Source: Gammaproteobacteria bacterium
GTDB lineage: Bacteria > Pseudomonadota > Gammaproteobacteria > UBA6429 > Thiohalophilaceae
DNA length: 38,418 bases
Assembly: GCA_022712915.1 (NCBI GenBank)
Contig: JAFLJQ010000154.1
Span: 1 to 38,418, forward strand
Direction of reading: 5' to 3'
Shown: positions 26,562-35,750 of the stretch, one piece after another
Layout: each line of letters starts with the position of its first letter
Position numbering within the stretch: the first letter of the stretch is position 1
Made by a program: the position numbers and the translations under genes
The notes under the pieces: model-generated
Database searches by the model: none
Told to the model about the DNA's origin: nothing
The model's input: the letters and a program-made list of their open reading frames with translations, nothing else

Positions 26562-27539
26562 TTAAACAACACCGGCGCTGAGCAGGTCGTGCATATTTAG
26601 AGCGCCAATTAATTGATTATTGTCATCAACAACTGGCAGGGCATTAATGCTTTTGCTGTCCATTATGTGCAAGGCTTCGGCGGCCAGCTTATCGGTACCG
26701 ATGGATTTGCAATTGGCGGTCATGCACTCTTTTATGGCCAGGGTTTTGATATTGACCTCGCCATGATCTAGCACTCGGCGCAAATCACCGTCGGTAAAGA
26801 CGCCCAGTAGTTTTCCCTTGCTGTCCACGATGGTGGTCATGCCCAGTTTTTTTCGGGTCATTTCCATCAGGGCCTCACTCAGGCTGGCTGCGTCAGTGAC
26901 TTTTGGGCACTCATCGCCACTGTGCATGATGTCTTTGACATGTAGTAATAGACGCCTGCCCAGTCGGCCACCCGGGTGGGATAGGGCAAAGTCGTTGGCG
27001 GTAAAGCCTCGGGTTTCCAAAAGGGCTACGGCAAGGGCATCGCCCATGACCAGCGTCGCTGTGGTGCTGGATGTCGGGGCAAGTCCCAAGGGGCAGGCCT
27101 CTTTTTCGACACTGACGTCTAAATGAACCGTTGAATCTTTACCGAGCGTCGAATTTGGGTTACCTGTCATGGTGATTAAGGGCACATTGAGCCGTTTTAT
27201 CAGGGGAACTATGGTGAGGATTTCATCTGTTTCACCGGAGTTGGACAAAGCCAGTACCACGTCCTTGCTCGTGATCATGCCAAGATCACCATGGCTGGCC
27301 TCACCGGGATGGACGAAGAAGGCAGGGCTTCCGGTACTGGCCAGGGTTGCTGCGATTTTGCTGCCTATGTGGCCGGATTTACCCATGCCGGTGACGACAA
27401 TACGACCTTCGCATTTCAGCATGTATTGGCAGGCCTGCACAAAGTCATCATTGATGCGGGATTTAAGGGCCTGAATGGCTTGTGTTTCAGTATCGATGAC
27501 GGCCTGTGCCAAGGCTTGAATTTTATTGCTGTCGATCAA
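26562..27539 (-). CDS. kdsD: D-arabinose 5-phosphate isomerase
   Basis: The 325-residue enzyme converts ribulose 5-phosphate to arabinose 5-phosphate, the first step of Kdo synthesis. A SIS sugar-isomerase domain (about 35-170; VVTGMGKSGHIGSKIAATLASTGSPAFFVHPGEASHGDLGM) is followed by two CBS domains (about 205-325). No in-frame ATG fits; translation most likely begins at the TTG at 27539, with AAGGCGG about eight bases upstream. A repeat element ends about 30 bases before the start. Length matches E. coli KdsD (328). Confidence 0.95.
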   Translation of the reverse strand: MIDSNKIQALAQAVIDTETQAIQALKSRINDDFVQACQYMLKCEGRIVVTGMGKSGHIGSKIAATLASTGSPAFFVHPGEASHGDLGMITSKDVVLALSNSGETDEILTIVPLIKRLNVPLITMTGNPNSTLGKDSTVHLDVSVEKEACPLGLAPTSSTTATLVMGDALAVALLETRGFTANDFALSHPGGRLGRRLLLHVKDIMHSGDECPKVTDAASLSEALMEMTRKKLGMTTIVDSKGKLLGVFTDGDLRRVLDHGEVNIKTLAIKECMTANCKSIGTDKLAAEALHIMDSKSINALPVVDDNNQLIGALNMHDLLSAGVV

Positions 27540-27568
27540 GGGTTGATCCGCCTTGTTGTTATTGTTTG

Positions 27569-27778
27569 AAGGGCGTGTCTAAAAATGCACTTTTAACCTT
27601 CAAAGTAGTGTTGAGGCATAAGACTGGGGTGTTAGTAGTAGCATGCCCGGTTCCTTCGTATATCTCCCATATTACACGGCAGTTCATGGTTCTGGCATTC
27701 TGTTTCGTATCGTTCCTGTATTTATGCCGTTTTGTGAGAAATATTGCCTTTATTATCACGAAAAACCATTATTTTTAG
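27569..27778 (-). repeat. Intergenic element A with terminal inverted repeats, upstream of kdsD
   Basis: The ends are exact 8-bp inverted repeats, CTAAAAAT at 27579-27586 and ATTTTTAG at 27771-27778. On the minus strand the kdsD-proximal end reads ATTTTTAGACACGCCCTT (27586-27569). This matches 15 of 18 bases of the equivalent end of element B before hisC. The distal ends also agree (CTAAAAAT then TTTTTCGTGATA, against CTATAAAT then TTTTTCCGCGATA). The centre has an A/T-rich dyad around 27655-27675. It resembles miniature inverted-repeat elements common in gammaproteobacterial intergenic DNA. A 66-codon frame inside it looks incidental. Confidence 0.65.
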
Positions 27779-27791
27779 GTATGCTCTTAAA

Positions 27792-27818
27792 GCATAGCGC
27801 ATAGCGCATAGCGCATAG
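27792..27818. repeat. Short tandem repeat, 7-bp unit GCATAGC
   Basis: The unit GCATAGC is repeated three times perfectly, followed by a fourth copy missing its last base. It begins 13 bases beyond the distal end of element A and stops a few bases past the 3' end of the HMA gene. The unit is not in frame with any gene. On the minus strand the last copy can also pair with AGCATA nearby to form a small hairpin. Such arrays are prone to slippage, so copy number may vary between strains. Confidence 0.8.
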
Positions 27819-27821
27819 TCA

Positions 27822-28022
27822 TCAGGCTTCAGGGTAACCTAAGTTGGCTAGTTTTTCTGTTAGCATATGTCGATCCAGGCCTTGCCCATTAACAATTACT
27901 TCGCCTGAATCAATATTGACCTCTACATCGTTAACAATATTTTGTTCTGTAAGGCTATTTTTGATGTTAGTGGTGCAGCCAGCGCATTTAATATTGAGAA
28001 CTTTAAAGTGTTCAGTTTGCAT
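27822..28022 (-). CDS. Single-domain heavy-metal-associated (HMA) protein
   Basis: The 66-residue protein is one HMA domain with the metal-binding motif IKCAGCTTNI (Cys13 and Cys16) and the ferredoxin-like pattern VEVNIDSGEVIVNG...LTEKLANLGYPEA. Such CopZ-like proteins carry Cu(I) or other soft metals to a P-type ATPase or a regulator. No metal ATPase is encoded nearby, so the partner is unknown. It starts five bases after the antiporter stop and probably shares its mRNA. Its presence interrupts the usual yrbG-kdsD adjacency. Confidence 0.88.
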   Translation of the reverse strand: MQTEHFKVLNIKCAGCTTNIKNSLTEQNIVNDVEVNIDSGEVIVNGQGLDRHMLTEKLANLGYPEA

Positions 28023-28027
28023 TAAAT

Positions 28028-29002
28028 TTAGCCCTTTATTGAATAGTACAGGACGGCCATATAGGCGATATACGCCAGTAACAAGAGTCCGCCTTCAATC
28101 CGATTAATTCGCCCATTGCCACGGAATCCGTAGGCCATGATAAACAGGGCAATACTCAGACCAATCATAAAGGGGAAGTCACGCGTGAGGATGCCCGCAT
28201 CGAGTGTTATTGGGGCAATCACGGCCGGTATGCCAAGCACGGCCAACAGGTTGAACATGTTGGAGCCGATGACATTGCCGATGGCAATATCCGGTTCCTT
28301 TTTCAGAGCACTCATGACTGAGGCGGCCAATTCCGGCAGGCTGGTGCCAATGGCGACAATGGTCAGGCCAATGACTAAATCGGATACGCCGAGTTCGTGG
28401 GCAATATTGATTGAACCCCAAACCAGGATTCTGGAGCTGAATAGCAAGACCATGAAGCCAGCCAGTAGCCAGAGAAGAGCTATCTTGGTTGATATTAACG
28501 GGATTTCCTGGGCATATTCATCTTCCATGGGGTCGGCGCGATTTTTTTGCAGGCCCATGGTGACCATCCAGTAAATCATCAGGCAAAGGCCGAGCAACAG
28601 GATGATGCCATCCATACGACTTAAAGTGCCGTCTATTATTAAAGCCAGTGCTAATAGCATTACAGCAAACATGGCGGGGTACTCGCGGCGTAGAATTTCG
28701 GATTTAACGACGAGAGGGGTAATCAGGGCGGTGATACCCAACACCATACCGATATTGGTGATGTTGGAGCCTAGCGCATTACCGACAGCTAAGCCGGGAT
28801 TGCCTTCCAGTGATGCGACAATAGAGACCAGAATTTCCGGAGCTGAGGTGCCAAAGCCGACAATGGTCAGACCAATTATCAGCGGGGAGATGCCCAGGTT
28901 ACGCGCCGTGGCTGAGGCACCATGCACGAAGCGGTCAGCACCCCATACTAATAGTCCGAAGCCAAGAATCACGGCAATGATAGAGAGAGTAATTTCGTTC
29001 AT
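28028..29002 (-). CDS. yrbG: Calcium/sodium antiporter, CaCA family (YrbG-like)
   Basis: The 324-residue membrane protein has two inverted alpha-repeat motifs: GFGTSAPEILVS with GNALGSNITNIG in the first half, and AIGTSLPELAAS with GNVIGSNMFNLLAV in the second. About ten membrane segments are visible. It would exchange Na+ or H+ for Ca2+ across the inner membrane. Length and the position upstream of kdsD match E. coli YrbG (325). The ion specificity is inferred from the family only. Confidence 0.94.
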   Translation of the reverse strand: MNEITLSIIAVILGFGLLVWGADRFVHGASATARNLGISPLIIGLTIVGFGTSAPEILVSIVASLEGNPGLAVGNALGSNITNIGMVLGITALITPLVVKSEILRREYPAMFAVMLLALALIIDGTLSRMDGIILLLGLCLMIYWMVTMGLQKNRADPMEDEYAQEIPLISTKIALLWLLAGFMVLLFSSRILVWGSINIAHELGVSDLVIGLTIVAIGTSLPELAASVMSALKKEPDIAIGNVIGSNMFNLLAVLGIPAVIAPITLDAGILTRDFPFMIGLSIALFIMAYGFRGNGRINRIEGGLLLLAYIAYMAVLYYSIKG

Positions 29003-29038
29003 GGTTATTTAATACCGGCCAGAAGGGGTTATTCGGAT

Positions 29039-29833
29039 TTATTTTAACAGTTCTTGCTCGAGAGCATCTTCCAGATCTAGGTCTTCCTGGCTCGAAGGTT
29101 CAAAGTTGGGTTTTTCTCGGGGTGGATTGCCATCATAGACTAGATATTTCCTGCGTTGCAGGTAGGCATCGCGCACAAAGGCATACTTATCTATTGTGGC
29201 CTTGGAGACCACTCTATTGATACTGAGTAAACCTTTACGGGTATCAATGGCCTTAAGGCCGATCAAGCCGTATTGGGTTTTTTCGTCGTCCAGATGAAGA
29301 TTAATTGGATCAATATATTCCCAGTCAGCTAGATTACCAAAGGTATCACGGACGCTGCTGGGGCCAAGAAAGGGTAAGACAAAATAAGGTCCAGAAGGGA
29401 CGCCCCATGTCCCCATCGTTTGGCCAAAATCTTCATTCAGCTTTGGCAGTCCCATATGAGAGGCCACATCAATGAGCCCGAAGAAACCAAAAAAGGTATT
29501 GAATACAAAGCGCATAAAGGTATGTAAAAAGTCTTGAACCTTGAATTGCAACAGGCTATTGCTCATGACCAGAATATCATCGATATGGCTGAAAAAATTT
29601 GTGACACCGGTCTGGACAACGTCGGGGGTGATGGTTTCATACGCACCGACAACGGGATCCAGTACGTAGTCATAAAAACCTTCGTTAAAGGAAAACATCG
29701 CCCGGTTATAGGATTCTATTGGGTCGGCTTCATTGGCGGGGCCATGTACCGTTGCACAACCACTGCCCAAGCTCACTAGACCCATAATGAACATTATCAG
29801 AATTATTTTTTGGTTAAGGGCCCGGAATTTCAT
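29039..29833 (-). CDS. mlaA: Outer-membrane lipoprotein MlaA (VacJ)
   Basis: The 264-residue lipoprotein has a signal sequence with lipobox SLGSGC (Cys26). It is followed by DPIESYNRAMFSFNEGFYDYVLDPV and GLPKLNEDFGQTMGTWGVPSGPYFVLPFLGPSSVRDT, hallmarks of MlaA. It sits in the outer membrane with a porin and removes phospholipids from the outer leaflet for return transport by MlaC and MlaFEDB. In E. coli it is far from the mla operon; here it lies about 1 kb from mlaF, in the opposite direction. Confidence 0.95.
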   Translation of the reverse strand: MKFRALNQKIILIMFIMGLVSLGSGCATVHGPANEADPIESYNRAMFSFNEGFYDYVLDPVVGAYETITPDVVQTGVTNFFSHIDDILVMSNSLLQFKVQDFLHTFMRFVFNTFFGFFGLIDVASHMGLPKLNEDFGQTMGTWGVPSGPYFVLPFLGPSSVRDTFGNLADWEYIDPINLHLDDEKTQYGLIGLKAIDTRKGLLSINRVVSKATIDKYAFVRDAYLQRRKYLVYDGNPPREKPNFEPSSQEDLDLEDALEQELLK

Positions 29834-29905
29834 TTATTTAAGTCAGATTGTTCTACAAGGGTGGCAATCTTCACATTCATATTGCAATAAATCAATCATT
29901 GACCA

Positions 29906-30091
29906 TTATTTGGCCTCGGTTTTGGTTGTTCCACAGCGGCTGCATTCATAAGCCGAGACCAGTTTACCGGTTTTAACATCAAATGGTTTTTGCTTGCTGA
30001 CAACCCACTTGTGAAAACCATGGCGGCAGAGCGTTTTGCCTTTGTGTTTGTCTTTTAGTTTTGGTTTTTTGAATTGTAAAATGTCGGCCAT
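29906..30091 (-). CDS. Small zinc-ribbon-like protein, function unknown
   Basis: The 61-residue basic protein holds possible zinc ligands in two groups: Cys22, His24 and His27 in LCRHGFHKW, and Cys50 and Cys53 in YECSRCGTTK. The layout resembles the tiny zinc-binding proteins grouped as DUF1660 and related ribbons, but the match is only by pattern. The N-terminus (ILQFKKPKLKDKHKGK) is strongly basic, suggesting nucleic-acid or ribosome contact. It is divergent from the DUF72-like gene with 57 bases between the starts. Confidence 0.65.
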   Translation of the reverse strand: MADILQFKKPKLKDKHKGKTLCRHGFHKWVVSKQKPFDVKTGKLVSAYECSRCGTTKTEAK

Positions 30092-30131
30092 TTTTTTACT
30101 AAAACTCTTTTGTAGCTATCAACAGAGCTAA

Positions 30132-30137
30132 ATTATA
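30132..30137 (-). promoter_or_regulatory. Candidate -10 box (TATAAT) for the zinc-ribbon gene
   Basis: On the minus strand a perfect TATAAT lies about 40 bases upstream of the 61-residue gene. No convincing -35 hexamer sits 16-18 bases further upstream, so this is a weak prediction. The intergenic space is shared with the divergent DUF72-like gene. Confidence 0.25.
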
Positions 30138-30148
30138 GGATAAACACC

Positions 30149-30847
30149 ATGATTACTCACTCCAGCCGGATTTTAATCGGTGCCAATGGCTGGTTGCACC
30201 CTGCATGGCAAACTTGGTTTTATCCTGATGACCTGCCGGATGACTGGTTGCTTGCTTATTACAGTAATGACTTCCCTGTGGTGCTGATGCCAGCAGCATA
30301 CTGGCAAACCAGCATGAATGATATTCAGGATTGTCTGGAAGACAGTAGTGATCATTTTCGTATAGTCTGTGAAGTCCCGCCAGGCTTATTGCAAAAACCA
30401 AATGATGAAGTGGTTAATGCCATTAATGATTTTATTAATGGTCTATCTATTTTGGGAGAGCATTGCATAGGCCTTCTATTGCCGGTGATGGGTTGTCAGA
30501 CAGGTATAAATGAGATAATCAGTCAATTGGATCGTCGCTTACCCCTGTGCATTGAGCTTGTAGGGGACATATCCATCAGTTCAGGCAAAACAATACAAAA
30601 AATGTGTGAGCAACAAGGGGTGGGCTTGTGCTGGCATGGAGAGGGATCCACCGCAGGATTAGGTTATGGCCCGTTGGCTATCGCCAGGATAGATAGTCAG
30701 GGCATGGCAATGCGGCAGCTCAGAGATATAGTGGAAATGATGTTGTCGGCAACGATACTGGGGCAAACAAGTGTATTGATTATTGATGGCCATCCACCTG
30801 ATGTGGATGCCATTCGTCATGCGGGCGTGATCTTGGATCTTTTTTAG
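30149..30847 (+). CDS. Divergent DUF72-like protein
   Basis: The 232-residue protein begins RILIGANGWLHPAWQTWFYPDDLPDDWLLAYYSNDFPVV. This matches the start of DUF72/YecE proteins (usually G(T/C)(S/N)GW.Y..W...FYP..L....L.YYA..F..V). The rest keeps the expected barrel-like spacing (FRIVCEVPPGLL, LPLCIELVG, GLCWHGEG), although many DUF72 signature residues are replaced. The biochemical role of DUF72 is not established. It lies 46 bases before mlaF and may share its transcript. Confidence 0.7.
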   Translation: MITHSSRILIGANGWLHPAWQTWFYPDDLPDDWLLAYYSNDFPVVLMPAAYWQTSMNDIQDCLEDSSDHFRIVCEVPPGLLQKPNDEVVNAINDFINGLSILGEHCIGLLLPVMGCQTGINEIISQLDRRLPLCIELVGDISISSGKTIQKMCEQQGVGLCWHGEGSTAGLGYGPLAIARIDSQGMAMRQLRDIVEMMLSATILGQTSVLIIDGHPPDVDAIRHAGVILDLF

Positions 30848-30893
30848 GCCATAATGAATCTTCAAAATATAAAGATAATGATGCTTGAGTTGA

Positions 30894-31724
30894 ATGGCTG
30901 ATAACAATATTCTAGTAAAGACACGCGATCTCAGTTTTAAACGTGGTGATCGAGTGATTTTCGATGGCGTCGATATTGATATCCGTCGCGGCAGTGTCAC
31001 TGCCATCATGGGCCCCAGCGGTACCGGTAAAACCACTCTGTTACGCTTGATTGGTGGACAACTGAAGCCGGATAAGGGCTCGGTCATTGTGGATGGTGAA
31101 AATGTCCATGAATTAAGACGCAGCCAACTTTATCAGCTTCGCAAGCGCATGGGCATGTTGTTCCAGAACGGTGCCTTGTTAACCGATCTGAATGTCTACG
31201 ATAATGTTGCCTTTCCTCTGCGCGAACACACTAATCTTTCAGAAAATCTGATTCACAAACTGGTGCTCATGAAACTGGAGGCCGTAGGATTACGTGGTGC
31301 CCGGAATCTGATGCCGAGTGAATTATCGGGTGGTATGGCTCGTCGGGTGGCCCTGGCTCGCGCTATTGCCCTCGATCCTATGATGATTATGTACGATGAA
31401 CCCTTTACGGGTCAGGATCCTATTTCCATGGGCGTGCTGGTACGCTTAATCCGCTTGTTGAACGATGCCCTCGGGTTGACCAGCATTATTGTTTCCCATG
31501 ATATTCAAGACACTTTGTCCATTGCGGATGAAATTTATTTATTAGCCGGTGGCAAGGTAGTGGCCAAGGGTTCCGGTGATGAATTGAAGCAGTCCAGTTC
31601 TGAGTGGGCGCAGCAATTTCTCAAGGGCCAGCCCGATGGGCCGGTGCCTTTTCATTTTCCTGCTGAGGATTATGCCGATGACTTGCTGGACGGCAAACCG
31701 GGCCGAGCCCAGACGAGAATGTAG
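30894..31724 (+). CDS. mlaF: Phospholipid ABC transporter ATPase MlaF
   Basis: The 276-residue ATPase has Walker [10 protein letters not shown] at 40-48, the signature LSGGMARR and Walker [14 protein letters not shown]. With MlaE, MlaD and MlaB it forms the inner-membrane complex that moves phospholipids between the membranes and keeps outer-membrane asymmetry. The C-terminal tail ([18 protein letters not shown]) corresponds to the extension that wraps the partner MlaF and contacts MlaB in E. coli. mlaE starts two bases after its stop. Confidence 0.96.
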   Translation: MADNNILVKTRDLSFKRGDRVIFDGVDIDIRRGSVTAIMGPSGTGKTTLLRLIGGQLKPDKGSVIVDGENVHELRRSQLYQLRKRMGMLFQNGALLTDLNVYDNVAFPLREHTNLSENLIHKLVLMKLEAVGLRGARNLMPSELSGGMARRVALARAIALDPMMIMYDEPFTGQDPISMGVLVRLIRLLNDALGLTSIIVSHDIQDTLSIADEIYLLAGGKVVAKGSGDELKQSSSEWAQQFLKGQPDGPVPFHFPAEDYADDLLDGKPGRAQTRM

Positions 31725-31726
31725 CT

Positions 31727-32509
31727 ATGCTGGATCCAATTCAAAATTTAGGTAAAAGCGGACTGCGTTTTTTTGAACGCCTGGGCCGGGCTTGTATCCT
31801 GTTTGCCCGTATCTTGGGTGGTTTGCATACATTAATACCCCGTCTCGGCCTAGTGATTTACCAGACCTACTCGGTGGGTGTGCTGTCTCTTCTTATTATT
31901 GTTGTATCCGGTTTGTTTGTCGGTATGGTTCTGGCTTTGCAAGGTTACAATACCCTGGTGGATTTTGGTGCTGAGGAGTCTCTGGGCATTCTCGTTGCCC
32001 TGTCTCTGGTACGGGAACTCGGTCCTGTTGTATCCGCTTTGTTGTTTGCCGGGCGGGCGGGCTCGGCCCTGACAGCCGAAATTGGTTTGATGAAGGCCAC
32101 TGAGCAATTGTCGGCCATGGAAATGATGGCGATTGACCCGGTTCATCGTGTTATGGCTCCGCGCTTTGTGGCGGGCTTTTTTGCCATGCCTTTACTGGCG
32201 GCGATTTTCAGTGCGGTGGGTGTTCTCGGTGGTTATTTTGTGGCGGTTGGGGTGGTTGGGGTGGATGAAGGTGCCTTTTGGTCACAAATGCAGGATGCAG
32301 TTGATTTGCGAGATGATATCTATAATGGTGTTATCAAGAGCGTGGTATTTGGTGTGGTCGTAACCTGGATTGCCATCTTTGAGGGGAGTGATGCCATTCC
32401 CACATCAGAAGGTGTGAGCCGTGCGACCACCCGTACGGTTGTTCATTCCGCCCTGGCAATATTGGGGTTGGATTTTGTCTTAACAGCATTAATGTTCGGG
32501 GAGATCTGA
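31727..32509 (+). CDS. mlaE: Phospholipid ABC transporter permease MlaE
   Basis: The 260-residue permease has the length of E. coli MlaE. An N-terminal amphipathic segment is followed by five membrane helices. The conserved coupling region is [38 protein letters not shown] and the C-terminus has [12 protein letters not shown]. Two copies form the lipid pocket beneath the MlaD ring. mlaD begins three bases after the stop. Confidence 0.96.
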   Translation: MLDPIQNLGKSGLRFFERLGRACILFARILGGLHTLIPRLGLVIYQTYSVGVLSLLIIVVSGLFVGMVLALQGYNTLVDFGAEESLGILVALSLVRELGPVVSALLFAGRAGSALTAEIGLMKATEQLSAMEMMAIDPVHRVMAPRFVAGFFAMPLLAAIFSAVGVLGGYFVAVGVVGVDEGAFWSQMQDAVDLRDDIYNGVIKSVVFGVVVTWIAIFEGSDAIPTSEGVSRATTRTVVHSALAILGLDFVLTALMFGEI

Positions 32510-32512
32510 ACA

Positions 32513-32992
32513 ATGAATACAAGAATTGTGGAAATATGGGTGGGTATCTTTATTGCGGCGGGTGCAGCGGCCTTGTTTATGTTGGCGATGAAAGTCAGTA
32601 ACCTTGCTACCTATACTAATGATGAAGGTTATACCATTACAGCTAAATTTGAAGATGCCAGTGGCCTGAAGGAGCGCTCGCCGGTGGCTATGGCCGGGGT
32701 GCGCCTGGGTCGGGTAACGGATATTCGCTTTGATAACCTGACCCTGGAGGCCATTGTGACCATGCGTATCGAAAGCAAGTATAATACCTTGCCCAAAGAT
32801 ACCTCGGCCAGTATTTATACGGCCGGTCTACTGGGTGAGAAATATGTCGGTCTGGAACCCGGCGGGGATGAGGCCAGTCTCAAACAGGGTGACAGGATCA
32901 AGTTGACCCAAGGGTCTATGGTGTTGGAAAAACTGATCGGTCAGTTTGTTTCCCAGTTTCTCAGTGACGACAGTTCCGATAAAGCCAAATAA
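32513..32992 (+). CDS. mlaD: MCE-domain substrate-binding protein MlaD
   Basis: The 159-residue protein has one N-terminal membrane helix (about 8-27) and a single MCE domain (about 37-115: YTITAKFEDASGLKERSPVAMAGVRLGRV). A short hydrophobic C-terminal helix (VLEKLIGQFVSQFLS) lines the hexamer pore. Six copies form a ring that passes lipid between MlaE and MlaC. It is a little shorter than E. coli MlaD (183). In most operons mlaC comes next; here the next gene is mlaB after about 15 bases. Confidence 0.95.
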   Translation: MNTRIVEIWVGIFIAAGAAALFMLAMKVSNLATYTNDEGYTITAKFEDASGLKERSPVAMAGVRLGRVTDIRFDNLTLEAIVTMRIESKYNTLPKDTSASIYTAGLLGEKYVGLEPGGDEASLKQGDRIKLTQGSMVLEKLIGQFVSQFLSDDSSDKAK

Positions 32993-33007
32993 GCGAAGCA
33001 TCACTTG

Positions 33008-33310
33008 ATGACAACAAGCATAAAAAAAACCGGCAATGGGCAGCTTGCCATTGAAGGTGAGTTGAGCAAGGTGACGGTGCCCACCATCTGGCGTGAGACT
33101 AAGGGATTAGTGCAGGCGGCCACGCAAAATCTGGTTATTGACCTGAAAGAGGTGACCCGTACCGACAGTGCTGGCCTGGCGATGTTGCTGGAGTTGATGA
33201 CATTGGCCCGAAAAAAAGAGCTACAAATTCATTTTCGTAATCTCCCTGCGCAGTTATGGACCATCGCCAAGATCAGTGATTTAGAGGGTATTATTCCTCT
33301 CGCTGACTGA
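33008..33310 (+). CDS. mlaB: STAS-domain protein MlaB
   Basis: The 100-residue STAS protein shows LVIDLKEVTRTDSAGLAMLLELM, with Thr52 at the position needed for function in E. coli MlaB. It binds MlaF and stabilises the transporter. The TTG at 33005 directly precedes the ATG at 33008; the ATG is the likelier start. No strong ribosome-binding site is present, so translation may depend on reading through from mlaD. Confidence 0.92.
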   Translation: MTTSIKKTGNGQLAIEGELSKVTVPTIWRETKGLVQAATQNLVIDLKEVTRTDSAGLAMLLELMTLARKKELQIHFRNLPAQLWTIAKISDLEGIIPLAD

Positions 33311-33385
33311 CACTTTTGCCCGTTTGTTCTCATATTCTCAAATCTCATCAGGTTAATTTGTGTTCAGTGGTATGCCCATGTTGGT

Positions 33386-33415
33386 TTGGCAGGTAGAATA
33401 CAGCTCTTCTAATAA
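33386..33415 (+). promoter_or_regulatory. Candidate sigma-70 promoter for ibaG-murA
   Basis: TTGGCA (33386-33391) and TAATAA (33410-33415) are spaced by 18 bases, 39 bases before the ibaG start. The space between mlaB and ibaG (143 bases) otherwise holds no gene or hairpin I can support. This is a weak consensus match found by eye. Confidence 0.3.
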
Positions 33416-33453
33416 TATACGAACGATAACTGTTTGCTTTAAGAGGTTTTATC

Positions 33454-33708
33454 ATGGATCCAGAAGAGGTAAAGAAACTCATATTGCTTGGTCTGCCTGA
33501 TTGTGAGGTCACGATAAAAGGTGATGGTAGCCATTTTGATGCTGTTGTTATCGGTGAGATATTCGATGGTAAAAGTTTAGTGGCCAAACAGAAACTGGTT
33601 TATGCCACCGTGAATGAAGCCATCACGGGTGGACAACTGCATGCCTTGTCTATTAAAACCTATACTCCTGCTGAATGGGAGAAGGCCAAGAAGTTACAAA
33701 TTTCCTGA
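33454..33708 (+). CDS. ibaG: BolA-family protein IbaG (YrbA)
   Basis: The 84-residue protein has the BolA-like fold: VTIKGDGSHFDAVVIGEIFDGKSLVAKQKLVY and the closing LHALSIKTYTPAEWEKAKK. His27 and His63 are likely metal ligands; BolA-family members bind [2Fe-2S] clusters together with monothiol glutaredoxin (Grx4). Position between mla genes and murA, and the length, match E. coli IbaG. AAGAGG eight bases before the ATG is a good ribosome-binding site. murA follows after 68 bases. Confidence 0.94.
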   Translation: MDPEEVKKLILLGLPDCEVTIKGDGSHFDAVVIGEIFDGKSLVAKQKLVYATVNEAITGGQLHALSIKTYTPAEWEKAKKLQIS

Positions 33709-33746
33709 GTAGATCATTTTAAGCGGACTACTTTAACACCGTCTGA

Positions 33747-35033
<1,287 letters not shown>

Positions 35034-35087
35034 AATTCCATCTTTGTTTGGCATCCAACTTCGTGGGCCTGTATTGTATATCCTATT

Positions 35088-35729
35088 ATGAGTGAAACAT
35101 TGACCATCGCCCTGTCCAAGGGCCGCATCTATAAAGAGACTGTGCCGCTGTTGAAGCAGGCCGGGATCGAGCCTATTGATGATCCTGAGACCAGTCGCAA
35201 GCTGATCCTCGATACCAATTTACCCCATGTGAAGCTGGTGATCATTCGTGCCACAGATGTACCCACCTATGTGCAATATGGCGCAGCGGATATTGGCGTT
35301 GCGGGTAAAGACGTTTTACTTGAACACGGTGGCGAAGGTTTGTACGAACCGCTGGATTTGAGGATTGCCTGTTGTCGATTGATGGTTGCCGGGCCGATCA
35401 ATGCCGATCCCGTCATTGGCCGCATGCGTGTTGCCACTAAATATACTCACTCGGCACGTAAATATTTTGCCCAGCAGGGTCAACAGGTTGAGATGATCAA
35501 GCTCTATGGCTCCATGGAATTGGCCCCTTTGGTCGGACTGGCCGATTGCATTGTCGATGTAGTGGATACGGGCAATACCCTCAAGGCCAATAATCTCGAA
35601 CCCCGCGAACACATCGCCGACATCAGTTCGCGCTTGGTGGTTAATAAGGCCTCTATGAAAATGAAACACGCCATGGTCAAACCGTTTATCCAACAAATGC
35701 AACAGGCCGTCGCCGATAGGGCGAAGTAG
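35088..35729 (+). CDS. hisG: ATP phosphoribosyltransferase, short form
   Basis: The 213-residue enzyme starts histidine synthesis by joining ATP and PRPP. Motifs are [32 protein letters not shown] and the PRPP-binding [18 protein letters not shown]. It lacks the C-terminal ACT-like regulatory domain of long HisG (299 residues in E. coli). Short HisG needs HisZ as regulatory partner; hisZ is not in this window. hisD follows after 21 bases. Confidence 0.96.
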   Translation: MSETLTIALSKGRIYKETVPLLKQAGIEPIDDPETSRKLILDTNLPHVKLVIIRATDVPTYVQYGAADIGVAGKDVLLEHGGEGLYEPLDLRIACCRLMVAGPINADPVIGRMRVATKYTHSARKYFAQQGQQVEMIKLYGSMELAPLVGLADCIVDVVDTGNTLKANNLEPREHIADISSRLVVNKASMKMKHAMVKPFIQQMQQAVADRAK

Positions 35730-35750
35730 AACAAGTCAAGAGCAAACCCG

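Noticed and set aside
27559-27759. 66-codon minus-strand frame in the kdsD upstream region
   Set aside because: It lies within element A, and its C-terminus is just the translated terminal repeat. I treat it as incidental.
27792-27818. Could the tandem repeat be a CRISPR array?
   Set aside because: The unit is 7 bp with no spacers, and no cas gene is present.
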